Source: Brachypodium distachyon (Eukaryota; Streptophyta; Magnoliopsida; Poales; Poaceae). From it: a stretch of 64,000 nucleotides of DNA. The position numbers and the translations under genes are program-made. Below, one piece after another: positions 21,478 to 31,572 of the stretch; the stretch's first letter is position 1, and each line of letters begins with the position of its first letter. The DNA lies in NCBI RefSeq assembly GCF_000005505.3, contig NC_016135.3:13300613-13364612 (forward strand), in the 5' to 3' direction. The notes under the pieces were generated by a model. It was not told the DNA's origin. It saw nothing but the letters and a program-made list of their open reading frames with translations, and did no database searches.

Positions 21478-21493
21478 AGGAACGGTGACGTCT

Positions 21494-21504
21494 CCCTCAA
21501 AAAA
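21494..21504 (+). mobile_element. Ultra-short TPRT-like insertion (11 bp)
   Basis: CCCTCAAAAAA lies between AGGAACGGTGACGTCT (21478-21493) and AGGAACGGTGAAGTCT (21505-21520), 15 of 16 identical. Confidence 0.6.
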
Positions 21505-21950
21505 AGGAACGGTGAAGTCTGGATTTGGTACAGATTAATTTGCCAATCCAACTGCTCCGTGTGAAGTTTTTAACCGATGGAGTTTCGTCCTTGTTTCCAT
21601 CTCCGACCGTAGTTAAACCATCCCTGTAATTTGATGCTTTGCTACATGCAGGCCACGAAACAGCACACGCCCAGGGCACAGATGCAAGCTGCTCATCACT
21701 GTTCTCATAGGTTTTTATGTCTTCGCCCTTGCTCATCACTGTTGACTTGTTGAGCTCGTAGGCAAACATGGATACGATGCTGGTCCAAAATCGTCATCGT
21801 CAAACCTCAACGCCAAGCAATGAACTGGTCCAAAATCGTAGGCAACCTGAACTGGGAAGTTTTTACAGAAATTTTCTTCCAACAATGGACAAGCGAACGT
21901 TATATCTAACCATTTTCACCTGACCCAGGCAACACTTGCTTTATTTTATC

Positions 21951-22326
21951 GGTTTTGCTATTTCTTAGGCGACTGAGAAATAACTATTTCTTAGTCGATG
22001 ATCACAACCTTTTGATTCAGTCATTGAGATTCATGTAAAATTAATGTAGGTTTGATGAATGAGAAAATCTTAATTGGATGGTTACGATTGTCGACTGAAG
22101 AATAACTATTTTTTAGGCGAATGAGAAATAGACACTCCCGGTTTTGCTATTTCTTAGGCGACTGAGAAATAACTATTTCTTAATTGATGATCACAACCTT
22201 TTGATTCAGTCATTAAGATTCATGTAAAATTAATATAGGTTTGATGAATGAGAAAATCTTCATTGGATGGTTACAATTGTCGACTGATAACTATTTCTTA
22301 GGTGACTGAGAAATAGACACTCACTT
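21951..22326. repeat. Tandem pair of palindromic-ended MITE-like units
   Basis: Two 189-bp units start at 21951 and 22140 with GGTTTTGCTATTTCTTAGG. Each is bounded by inverted TATTTCTTAGGCGACTGAG-type sequence and ends GAGAAATAGACACTC. They are about 90 percent alike. The sequence lies about 420 bp upstream of the receptor kinase at 22743. Confidence 0.75.
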
Positions 22327-22742
22327 ATTTTATTTGGAAACGAGGCAGGCAACATTTATTTGACCAAGTAATGGATTCAGACTTTATTTCCAAGATACCA
22401 CGACAGTCCTACTTACGTAAGTTGTTGATACTAGATCCTAGTTAAAGCGATTTGCCGTCGAGCACAAATTTGGGTCATTCTTGAGACGCCATGACCACGG
22501 CACTGCAGAGTCTAATCCACAAGCCTCTGATAAATGCCAGTCGTAGTCAGCGGCCGGCAGCACCGTGCCCCAACAGAAGCTTACGTATCACTCGGTCTGT
22601 CCTGTGGCTAGCTAGCACTATGCCGCAACAGATGCTTACATATTACTCGGTTGTCTTGTGGCTAGCTCTCTCTTCGTTCCATATACTTGTGCCGCATTCC
22701 TCGTATCCTCACGCTGAAGGAAAGCAATTCCAGTGGTTCACC

Positions 22743-25157
22743 ATGCAGAACCTGATAGTCATCGTCTTCAGCCTCCTCCTTTGTCTGCTGCACATTCCGG
22801 CGAGTTGGGCAGCGACGGAAACCATCTCAGCTGGGCAGGCACTCGCCGGCAACGACAGGCTCATCTCCAGCAACGGCAAGTTTGCGCTTGGGTTCTTCCG
22901 ACCGAGCAGTAAGTCCTCACACAATGCTTCCAACTGGTACCTAGGCATATGGTTCAACCAAATCCCAAAGTGCACTCCGGCATGGGTCGCCAACGGTGAT
23001 AAGCCTGTCGCTGGCTCCACTTCACCGGAGCTCATTATCTCCGGTGATGGAAACCTAGTCATCTTAGATCAGGCCACTAAGTTGATCATCTGGTCTACCC
23101 AAGCTAACACCACAGCAAAAAACACTGTGGCCATGCTATTAAAAACTGGTAACCTTGTCCTGCAGAACACCTCAAACTCTTCACATGTCCTGTGGCAAAG
23201 CTTTGACTACCCAACGGATACCCATCTCGCCGGTGCAAAGCTCGGCCTGGACAAGGTCACCGGCCTGAACCGCCGTCTCGTTTCCAGAAAGAACTCAATA
23301 GACCCTGCTCCTGGCATTTATAGTTATGAGTTACACGAAACAAAAGTTTCTGCCCGTTTCAGTCTTGCCGCGTTTAACTCGTCCATAACATACTGGTCCA
23401 GTGGAGAATGGAACGGATACTACTTTGGTTCAATACCAGAGATGACAGGTCGGCAATTGATTGATTTCACATTTGTCAACAACCAACAAGAGGTGTACTT
23501 CACATATACCTTACTAGATGACGCAACAATTATGCGTTTTGCCCTGGATGTCTCTGGTCAAGCCAAGATCTTCTTGTGGGTCGAGCATGCACTGGATTGG
23601 GTACCAGCCCACACCAACCCCACCAACCAGTGTGATGTATATGGCATTTGTGGACCTTTTGCAACATGCAAAGAGAACAAACTTCCATTCTGCAGCTGTA
23701 TGGAGGGCTTCTCCGTATCATCACCTGATGACTGGGAGCTAGGAGATCGAACAGGCGGCTGCATGAGGAATACTCCATTGAATTGCAGTATCAACAAAAG
23801 CACAAGTGTGCAAGACAGGTTCTACCCTATGCCATGTGTCAGGTTGCCTAATAATGGCCACAAGATAGGAGATGCTACGAGTGCAGGTGGGTGTGCGCAA
23901 GTTTGTCTGGGCAACTGCACTTGCACTGCATATTCCTATGGTAATAACGGGTGTCTCATTTGGGAAGATGAACTAACCAATGTGAAACAGCTACAATGTG
24001 ATGATAGTGGTAACAATAACCAAGCTACTCTTTGCCTTCGCCTTGATGCGAAAGAGGTGCAAACGTTACAAAAGAATAGAAGAAGAATCAATGTCGTTGT
24101 CATTGGTGCTAGTGTTGTTTCCTTTGGTTTATTGTCACTCTTTTTGATACTAATAATCAGGAGGCTGTGTGCTCACAGAATGAAAAAACTTCAAGGTGGT
24201 GGCGGCATTATCATGTTTAGGTATCCTGATTTACAACGTGCAACAAAAAACTTCTCAGAGAAGCTAGGAGCAGGTGGTTTTGGTTCTGTATTCAAGGGGT
24301 TCCTAAATGACTCTTCTGTGGTAGCAGTTAAAAGGCTCGATGGTGCTCTTCAAGGCGAGAAGCAATTCAGAGCAGAAGTGAGATCAATTGGAATCATTCA
24401 GCATATCAATTTGGTTAAACTCATTGGTTTCTGCACTGAGGGTGATAGGAAGTTGATTGTCTACGAACACATGCACAATCGTTCTCTTGATAACCATTTA
24501 TTTCACAGTAACGGTACAGGCTTGAAATGGAACATTAGGTATCAAATTGCTATTGGAGTTGCTAGAGGACTGGCCTACTTGCATGATAGTTGCCGGGATT
24601 GTATCATACATTGTGATATTAAGCCTGAGAACATACTCCTAGATGCATCATTTGTTCCGAAAATCGCAGATTTTGGGATGGCAAAGTTTCTTGGAAGGGA
24701 TTTTAGTCGAGTTCTAACTACAATGAGAGGAACTATTGGATATCTTGCACCGGAATGGATTAGTGGAACTGTTATCACAGCAAAAGTTGATGTCTACAGC
24801 TATGGCATGGTTTTGTTGGAAATCGTATCAGGAAAGAGGAACTCAGGTAGAGACTGCACAAGTGGTGATAATTATGTCTATTTCCCTGTGCAAGTTGCAA
24901 ATAAGCTACTGGAAGGAGATGTGGAGACTTTGGTGGACAAAAATCTACATGGTGATTTCAATTTGGAGCAGGTGGAAAGAGCTTTCAAGGTTGCATGCTG
25001 GTGTATCCAGGATGGTGAGTTTGATCGACCTACAATGGGTGAAGTTGTTCAATATCTTGAAGGTTTTCATGAAGTTGAAATTCCCCCAGTGCCAAGACTA
25101 CTTCAAGCTATTGCAGGGAATCCACACTCAAAATGTAAGCATGAGCAAACATATTAA
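22743..25157 (+). CDS. G-type lectin S-receptor-like Ser/Thr kinase 1 (SD-2b type)
   Basis: A plasma-membrane receptor kinase of the At2g19130-like group. I chose ATG 22743 because it begins a clear signal peptide (MQNLIVIVFSLLLCLLHIPA); an in-frame ATG at 22491 would bury that signal behind 84 residues. In this 804-aa frame: B-lectin domain about 25-145 (TISAGQALAGNDRLISS), S-locus glycoprotein region with YWSSGEWNG near 220, EGF-like/PAN cysteines (CDVYGICGPF, CAQVCLGNCTCTAYSYG) about 295-420, transmembrane helix about 449-473, and kinase about 506-780 with LGAGGFGSVFKG, AVKRLD, HCDIKPENILLD, DFGMAK and GYLAPEW. The catalytic arginine is Cys (non-RD). All key kinase residues are present and the frame is intact. 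Its tandem partner lies at 27345. An in-frame donor at 25135 may splice to a small exon at 25313, changing the tail. Confidence 0.93.
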   Translation: MQNLIVIVFSLLLCLLHIPASWAATETISAGQALAGNDRLISSNGKFALGFFRPSSKSSHNASNWYLGIWFNQIPKCTPAWVANGDKPVAGSTSPELIISGDGNLVILDQATKLIIWSTQANTTAKNTVAMLLKTGNLVLQNTSNSSHVLWQSFDYPTDTHLAGAKLGLDKVTGLNRRLVSRKNSIDPAPGIYSYELHETKVSARFSLAAFNSSITYWSSGEWNGYYFGSIPEMTGRQLIDFTFVNNQQEVYFTYTLLDDATIMRFALDVSGQAKIFLWVEHALDWVPAHTNPTNQCDVYGICGPFATCKENKLPFCSCMEGFSVSSPDDWELGDRTGGCMRNTPLNCSINKSTSVQDRFYPMPCVRLPNNGHKIGDATSAGGCAQVCLGNCTCTAYSYGNNGCLIWEDELTNVKQLQCDDSGNNNQATLCLRLDAKEVQTLQKNRRRINVVVIGASVVSFGLLSLFLILIIRRLCAHRMKKLQGGGGIIMFRYPDLQRATKNFSEKLGAGGFGSVFKGFLNDSSVVAVKRLDGALQGEKQFRAEVRSIGIIQHINLVKLIGFCTEGDRKLIVYEHMHNRSLDNHLFHSNGTGLKWNIRYQIAIGVARGLAYLHDSCRDCIIHCDIKPENILLDASFVPKIADFGMAKFLGRDFSRVLTTMRGTIGYLAPEWISGTVITAKVDVYSYGMVLLEIVSGKRNSGRDCTSGDNYVYFPVQVANKLLEGDVETLVDKNLHGDFNLEQVERAFKVACWCIQDGEFDRPTMGEVVQYLEGFHEVEIPPVPRLLQAIAGNPHSKCKHEQTY

Positions 25158-25312
25158 TTCAAGCATCGCTTGTCGTAAATCCTAGAATATAAGCAGAGAC
25201 ATGCTGAACTTATCAGATACTGTCACAAGTACATTTTGTATAATATTGATAAAAGAGTATAGCATTCATTGCTAGCATTCCTAACTGCATTATATTTTGT
25301 TCGTGCATGTAG

Positions 25313-25401
25313 CCGATTGGTACCTGGACCGAACTTCAGAAGAGGCAGAGAAACTGAAAGATACCAGAGGTAGTGCACTGCACCAGGGAGCTCATTCTTG
25401 A
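25313..25401 (+). other. Probable alternative last exon of receptor kinase 1
   Basis: AAT|GTAAGC at 25134/25135 and GCATGTAG|CC at 25312/25313 give an intron of 178 bp. The joined frame replaces the last seven residues by SDWYLDRTSEEAEKLKDTRG and nine more residues, stopping at 25399 (826 aa in all). The paralogue at 27345 has the same splice position, phase and a similar peptide (29934-30034), which supports real coding use. Confidence 0.6.
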
Positions 25402-27344
25402 CATGAAGACAGGTTGTTACAAGGAGCATGTCTTCCATTGTGAATGTCCATACCCTGAAATAGCAGTGCCAACTTTGCATATGTTTTGTTAAACTGATTT
25501 TTCTCGAAGTTACTGACAAAAGGAGCTTGCATCTTCCTAGTATTCATCATTTTCCATTAGGTTTTCTGCATCATGCTTACTGGTGTTGTTTGTCAATATA
25601 TGATGTAACTTTCACTGCCATGTACATCGGGTACATGGAAAATTCAAAAGAGTAAAATACACTGGGTGTCCTAATTCTTTTTTAAAGATGCCAGGTTAGA
25701 CTTGTAAGATGTACTTCTTTATTATGTTCAACTTTTATTTTAATTGCCATTTGTGTGGTAAAAAAGTCCAAAATACCCATATTAACAACCAAACAGTCAC
25801 AGTTCAATTCCAGGGGTAGCACAGTCTTTTCCTACATAAATCAGACAACAAGCTACATTTCCAGAAGCTCAAAAGAAGGGAACAGAATAGCTTCTCAGGG
25901 CTTCCTATGGCAGCAGCTTCTCTCAGAAATTAAGCTGAAGCTGGTTTATGGAGAAGCTCCAGCTGAAAAGAAGGGGGCAATAATCTCTTTGTACTGAGAG
26001 ACCTCTACTTGCTGATGATGAAAGCCTGAAACTAACCTCACATGTACCCAAAAAAAATACATGTACCAATGGTAAGCCATGAATAGAAGTTTTCTGCAAC
26101 TATTTGATTTGTACATAAGTACCTTGATGCCTCGTCAATTCTCTTAAGCATTTTGCCAATCTGATCTCTGCTCACGTCAATCTAAATTTCCATTAAACTT
26201 GGTGTATATAGAAGATAATCAAATATATGAAACTTAACAAGGTATGCTGCAAACATGGTTTATATGTGGAGCAAACGTGCTCCTGGCAAAGAAAATGTAG
26301 CAGCCTGACTGCTGGTGCTGGCCAAAGGGTGTACACATTCTCGGTCTAGGATGAACAGTTAATGCAGCTCCTGATACTAGCTAGCGAACCAAGACATTGC
26401 CGCTGATAGTGATATGTTTGCATTGTGAATACTGAAATACTGATGAAGGATTAACTCGCCCGAGTGGCTAACATTCTCCATCCCATCTCCATCTGCAATG
26501 TTCGGGCAACAAAAAGCAAGAAGCCTTTTCACCTGCCATAAGCTACCCAGGTACAGGGTAAACCATAGATTTTCTGATCACAACTTGGCTCATAATTGGG
26601 CTGATAAAGATCAGGTGACATATTGAGGAAATTTGTGGAATTCTCTGGAACACTTCACTAGCTATGGGTATGGTACGTATATACACTGACATGGGCAAAT
26701 GGGCCAAAGACATACACATGCACGCTCAGCCCAACACATATGGAACATGTACTCAATGCAATTCAATGGTGTTACCCGCGATTAAGCACTAATGTGCCAT
26801 TTCTAATTAAGGTCATCCAAGACATAGCTGCAATATTACCCATTGTTTAACTACATTGTTCCTGCAGTAGATTGAGCCTTTAAACATGCATATGTGCCAC
26901 TTAGCCGCAGTTCTATATGCTCTGTTTAACTCTCTACTTTCAGAACAACAAACATGAGAGGTGACTAGGTGAGGGTAAGGTCAAGATTACGAGAGAGGAT
27001 AAGGTCAACCAAATGGAAAAGGGTGCACTGGTTAGCCAGCAACTGTTACAATAAAGCATTATTTTCTTCATCTCGTGTGCAGCATGTGTTCATACAGATA
27101 ACTACCAGTCAGAATCATTGTCAACACCTACCCACTTCACATATATTTTTCCTGTGACTGCTGGGAGTTAGCAAGGATTCACACCACTTGATTACTAAAT
27201 TAGGAGTATCTATCACTGTCATGAGGGGAGTGCTTGACTTTGCAACGATTTGGTGTTCCTGAATGTTTTTATGCACTCAGTTTAAAGCAAAATTTAGCAT
27301 CCATCTCATAGTTCTTACTCTGCTATCTCTACAAGCCATTCAGC
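25402..27344. other. Intergenic between tandem receptor kinases
   Basis: 3' flank of kinase 1 and promoter region of kinase 2. No gene is seen. A 10-bp CAAAAAAAAT segment near 26049 sits between short repeats and is discussed as a rejected case. Confidence 0.35.
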
Positions 27345-29765
27345 ATGTCTCTTTTCCTCATCCTTTTTGGATTTCTCTTGTCACTACACTTCCCCATTTG
27401 TTGTGCTGCCATAGACACCATTACATCCAGGCAAGCACTTGTCGGCAATGAGAGGTTAGTCTCCAGCAACGGCAAGTTCGCTCTCGGCTTCTTCCAGACA
27501 GGCAGTAAGTCCTCCCACAACACCTTGAACTGGTACCTAGGCATATGGTACAACAATGTCCCCAAGCTAACTCCGGTATGGATCGCAGACGGTCATAACC
27601 CAGTCACAGACCCCACCTCATTGGAGCTGACAATATCAGATGACGGAAACCTTGTCATCATAAACAAGGTCACCATATCCATCATCTGGTCGACCCAAAT
27701 GAATACCACAAGCAACAATACCATTGCTATGCTATTGAATAGTGGGAACCTCATCCTACAGAATTCCTCAAACTCGTCCAATTTGTTGTGGCAGAGCTTT
27801 GACTACCCCACAGATACCTTCCTCCCTGGTATAAAACTTGGTTGGAACAAGGTCACTGGTCTGAATCGTCGTCTGATTTCTAGGAAGAATGTGATCGACC
27901 TAGCTCCTGGCAGATACACTGCACAATTAGACCCAAGTGGTGCCAATCAGTACTTCCTTACACTGCTGAACTCATCCATACCATATTGGTCGAGTGGGAT
28001 ATGGAATGGCCAATACTTTCCGTCAATACCAGAGATGGCAGGCCCCTTTATTTTAAATTTTACATTTGTCAACAATGACCAAGAGAAGTACTTTACATAT
28101 AACTTACTAGATGAGACAATCGTGTTCCATCATGTGTTGGATGTCTCAGGTCGAACAAAGTCATTTGTTTGGTTGGAGAGCTCACAGGATTGGGTGATGA
28201 CCTACGCCCAACCCAGAGTTCAGTGTGATGTCTTTGCTGTTTGTGGACCATTCACTATTTGTAATGATAATGCACTTCCTTTCTGCAACTGTATGAAGGG
28301 ATTCTCTATCAGATCGCCCGATGAGTGGGAGCTAGAAGATCGAACAGGCGGATGTGTGAGAAATACTCCATTAGACTGCAGTATCAACCAAAGCACAAGT
28401 ATGCAAGACAGTTTCTACCCTATGACATGTGTTGGATTGCCCAATAACGGCCACAATAGAGGAGATGCTACAAGTGCAGATAAATGTGCAGAAGTTTGTC
28501 TGGGAAACTGCACTTGCACTGCATACTCCTATGGTAACAATGGATGTTTTCTTTGGCATGGCGAAATAATTAATGTGAAACAGCAACAATGTGGTGATAG
28601 TGCTAATACTAACACCCTTTACCTTCGCCTTGCCGATGAAGTGGTGCAAAGGCTACAAAGCAACACACACCGAATAATCATCGGCACTGTCATTGGTGCA
28701 AGTGTTGCTTTGTTCGGTTTATTGTCACTCTTCTTGCTATTGATGATTAAGAGGAACAAGAGGTTGTCTGCTAATAGAACGGAAAACATTAAAGGTGGTG
28801 AGGGCATTATTGCGTTTAGATACGCTGATTTGCAACATGCAACAAAAAACTTCTCTGAGAAGCTAGGGGCAGGTGGTTTTGGTTCTGTATTCAAGGGATT
28901 TTTGAATGACTCTTGTGCCGTAGCAGTTAAAAGGCTTGATGGTGCTAACCAAGGAGAGAAGCAATTCAGAGCTGAAGTAAGATCAATCGGAATCATTCAG
29001 CATATCAATCTAGTAAAACTATATGGCTTTTGCACTGAGGGTGATAGTAGGTTGCTTGTCTACGAACATGTGCAAAATTGTTCTCTTGATGCTCATTTAT
29101 TTCATAGTAATGCTTCAGTTTTGAAATGGAGCATTAGGCATCAGATAGCTCTCGGAGTTGCTAGAGGACTGGCATACTTGCATGACAGTTGCCGGGATTG
29201 CATCATACATTGTGATATTAAGCCAGAGAACATACTTCTTGATGCGTCATTTGTTCCAAAAATCGCAGATTTTGGGATGGCAAAGTTCCTCGGAAGGGAT
29301 TTTAGTCAAGTTCTCACTACAATGAGAGGAACAATAGGATATCTTGCACCTGAATGGATTAGCGGAACTGTTATTACAGCAAAAGTTGATGTCTACAGCT
29401 ACAGCATGCTTTTATTGGAAATTTTATCAGGAAAGAGGAACTCAGGTACACAATGTACGAGTGGTGATGATTATGTCTATTTCCCTGTGCAAGTTGCAAA
29501 TAAGCTACTGGAAGGAGACGTGGAGACTTTGGTGGACAACAATCTACATGGTGATGTCCATTTGGAGCAGGTGGAAAGAGCTTTCAAGGTTGCATGTTGG
29601 TGTATCCAAGATGATGAGTTTGATCGACCCACAATGGGTGAAGTTGTTCAATATCTTGAAGGTTTTCGTGAAGTCGAAATACCCCCAATGCCAAGACTAC
29701 TTCAAGCTATTGCAGGGAATCCACATTCAACATGTAAGTACAGTTCTATTTGTGCAAACTCTTAA
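27345..29765 (+). CDS. G-type lectin S-receptor-like Ser/Thr kinase 2 (SD-2b type)
   Basis: Intact 806-aa frame, tandem paralogue of the gene at 22743. The start at 27345 gives a signal peptide (MSLFLILFGFLLSLHFPICC). Order of domains: B-lectin about 22-145 (TITSRQALVGNERLVSSNGK), SLG region with YWSSGIWNGQYF near 217, EGF/PAN cysteines (CDVFAVCGPF, CAEVCLGNCTCTAYSYG) about 295-420, transmembrane helix about 444-469, kinase about 506-780 with LGAGGFGSVFKG, HCDIKPENILLD, DFGMAK and GTIGYLAPEW. It is non-RD like its neighbour. Many NxS/T sequons lie in the ectodomain, as expected for a secreted glycoprotein domain. Such receptors are generally linked to defence or self-recognition signalling; the ligand here is unknown. 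A splice donor at 29734 may replace the last ten residues with exon 29934-30034. Confidence 0.94.
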   Translation: MSLFLILFGFLLSLHFPICCAAIDTITSRQALVGNERLVSSNGKFALGFFQTGSKSSHNTLNWYLGIWYNNVPKLTPVWIADGHNPVTDPTSLELTISDDGNLVIINKVTISIIWSTQMNTTSNNTIAMLLNSGNLILQNSSNSSNLLWQSFDYPTDTFLPGIKLGWNKVTGLNRRLISRKNVIDLAPGRYTAQLDPSGANQYFLTLLNSSIPYWSSGIWNGQYFPSIPEMAGPFILNFTFVNNDQEKYFTYNLLDETIVFHHVLDVSGRTKSFVWLESSQDWVMTYAQPRVQCDVFAVCGPFTICNDNALPFCNCMKGFSIRSPDEWELEDRTGGCVRNTPLDCSINQSTSMQDSFYPMTCVGLPNNGHNRGDATSADKCAEVCLGNCTCTAYSYGNNGCFLWHGEIINVKQQQCGDSANTNTLYLRLADEVVQRLQSNTHRIIIGTVIGASVALFGLLSLFLLLMIKRNKRLSANRTENIKGGEGIIAFRYADLQHATKNFSEKLGAGGFGSVFKGFLNDSCAVAVKRLDGANQGEKQFRAEVRSIGIIQHINLVKLYGFCTEGDSRLLVYEHVQNCSLDAHLFHSNASVLKWSIRHQIALGVARGLAYLHDSCRDCIIHCDIKPENILLDASFVPKIADFGMAKFLGRDFSQVLTTMRGTIGYLAPEWISGTVITAKVDVYSYSMLLLEILSGKRNSGTQCTSGDDYVYFPVQVANKLLEGDVETLVDNNLHGDVHLEQVERAFKVACWCIQDDEFDRPTMGEVVQYLEGFREVEIPPMPRLLQAIAGNPHSTCKYSSICANS

Positions 29766-29933
29766 TTCCAGCATAACCTTGCCTAGTTGGAATCCAAGAA
29801 AGTAAACAGAGACATGCTAATCACATCAGGTTTTGACACGAGTGCATTTTTTATATTACCTATAAAATATTGTGGCACGTCAGAATTCATTGCTAACATG
29901 CCTAACTGCCTTACCTTTTATATTTGTAAGCAG

Positions 29934-30034
29934 CTTATGGGTATCTGAACCGAGCTTCGCAAGAGGCAGAGAAACTGCAACATGACGGAGACTGTGCAGA
30001 CTTCAGAGCACCAGGCGGCTCACTCTTGACATGA
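29934..30034 (+). other. Probable alternative last exon of receptor kinase 2
   Basis: Donor ACAT|GTAAGT (29733/29734) and acceptor GTAAGCAG|CTTATG (29933/29934). Joined translation continues SYGYLNRASQEAEKLQHDGD plus thirteen residues to TGA at 30032 (829 aa total). It shares the pattern S..YL.R.S.EAEKL with the exon behind kinase 1. Confidence 0.6.
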
Positions 30035-30498
30035 AGACAGGTTGCTGCAATCATGCAGAGCTTCCCTTCAGTGATTGTCTAAGTCCTGGATACCCGGGCC
30101 AACTGAGTATTCGGTCCCCTAAGTATTTCTCAAACTGTATGAAGTGAGATGATGTAAACTGTGTTGTTCAGCATATATTGTTGTATACAAAGAAATCATT
30201 TGGGCACTCATCCAAGGTTGCTGACACTCTTTGGAATGCACAGATGTTTACTTTGCAAATTAAAGTTATTGGTTGCCCGCGTGCTCTTGAAAAAATGGAC
30301 ATGGGCAAAGACAGAGTACGTACCATTTGATTAGTGTTCGCGCACGGATGGAAGGTCTAGACCTCAAGGGGTCCGCTCTCGAGTCCGGCATTCGCACCGA
30401 GGAATTTCGGGCCACCGAAGCCCCCGAGGCAGGTTAGGTCTCGGTGGGTGGAGTGAGCCAGGGCGGCCTGACTGCTTGAGCCTTGAGGAACTCAGGAT

Positions 30499-30520
30499 GG
30501 GGGGGGGGGGGGGGGGGGGG
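30499..30520. repeat. Poly(G) tract of 22
   Basis: An uninterrupted run of 22 G in a GC-rich patch; potential G-quadruplex former and likely length-polymorphic. Confidence 0.95.
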
Positions 30521-30730
30521 CTTCTCCTAGCCGGGGCGCGGCAGGTTTGGGAAGTTTCTTGCGCTTGTTCAGTTGTTCTGGCACTGCCATTTGTGACGGA
30601 GACGCCCTCCCACAGAATAAAGCGACTAGTATAGTTCACAGTACATTTCGATCATTCGATGTGTATCAAAGAGAAAAAATAGTCGGGGATCTTGGCTAGC
30701 GTGTGGCTGGACCTGCAACTTTGCGACTAT

Positions 30731-30912
30731 CAGAGTATCTTTCGATCCTACTTAGTTCAAACAAATAAATTAGTTTTTTAAGGATCACCATGTTGCACCT
30801 CTATGTGCATGTGTGGCATTCTCAGAGTACCTTTCGATTCTACTTAGTTCAAACAAATCAACTAGTTTTTTAAGGATCACCATGTTACACCTCTACATGC
30901 ATGTGTGTGGCA
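30731..30912. repeat. 92-bp tandem duplication
   Basis: CAGAGTATCTTTCGAT...CACCATGTTGCACCTCTA starts at 30731 and again at 30823 with about 93 percent identity. Confidence 0.85.
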
Positions 30913-31572
30913 TAATGATCCCCCTGATTTTATTTTGGATGTAATCACAAGCGATTTATCACTGTTCTCTGATTAATAATGCGTGCCATGATGGCTTTCC
31001 CTAAAAAAAAATAGTCTCTCCACTATTCTTCATTCAACAGAGATAGATGAGCAACATGTAGTCATGAACATCTCAAAGTTCAAACTGAGTTAAGAAGGAA
31101 ATATGAGTTTTATGCCTGAAAGTAACAAATCAAAGGGCAGGAGAGAAAAACACCATGGCAGATTCATACTGGTTCAATCATCGCTTACTTTCTGAGTTAC
31201 TGGAATTCTGGTCACTCAACTCTGTGTCAGTTCTGAAATAAACTACAACAAAATTATCTGTGTACAAAAAAGAATGCGCCTCGAGACTTAAAGCATATCC
31301 ATAAATGGAGTATACACCTAGTATATATGAAATAAAAAGAGAAAAAGAATACTCATGTCCCTGATAAAATCACACGATAACAGGATTCATGTCGACGGAA
31401 AAAAAATCATATATTCATCAGGCTAACAATTACAACACCAGCAGCGCCTTCCACAATTTTGCATGGCACGGTCAACACTCTGGAAGCTGAAGCAGTCTGC
31501 TCAGAAAGAGCCTTCTTCGGAAATAGTATAACAAGCGACAGAGCTAGAGTGACTGGCAGGAAGCTCCAAGCA

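Larger units (their letters stand above)
30035..31572. other. Intergenic, repeats only
   Basis: Contains the poly(G) run and the 92-bp tandem duplication listed separately. A GC-rich open frame around the G-run is not supported as a gene. From about 31380 the sequence is probably MINDY3 3' UTR on the minus strand. Confidence 0.35.

Noticed and set aside
22491..22742. Upstream in-frame ATG extending receptor kinase 1 by 84 residues
   Set aside because: The downstream ATG at 22743 begins a clean signal peptide, and the extension contains an internal duplicated nucleotide segment (CTTACGTATCACTCGGT.../CTTACATATTACTCGGT...) more like 5' UTR.
26040..26067. CAAAAAAAAT between two ACATGTACC copies, a possible ninth micro-insertion
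   Set aside because: The duplication is only 9 bp and partly palindromic, and the insert has no CTC/CGC head; chance cannot be excluded.
30364..30639. 91-codon minus-strand open frame around the G22 tract
   Set aside because: Low-complexity proline/arginine translation created by the homopolymer and GC-rich context.
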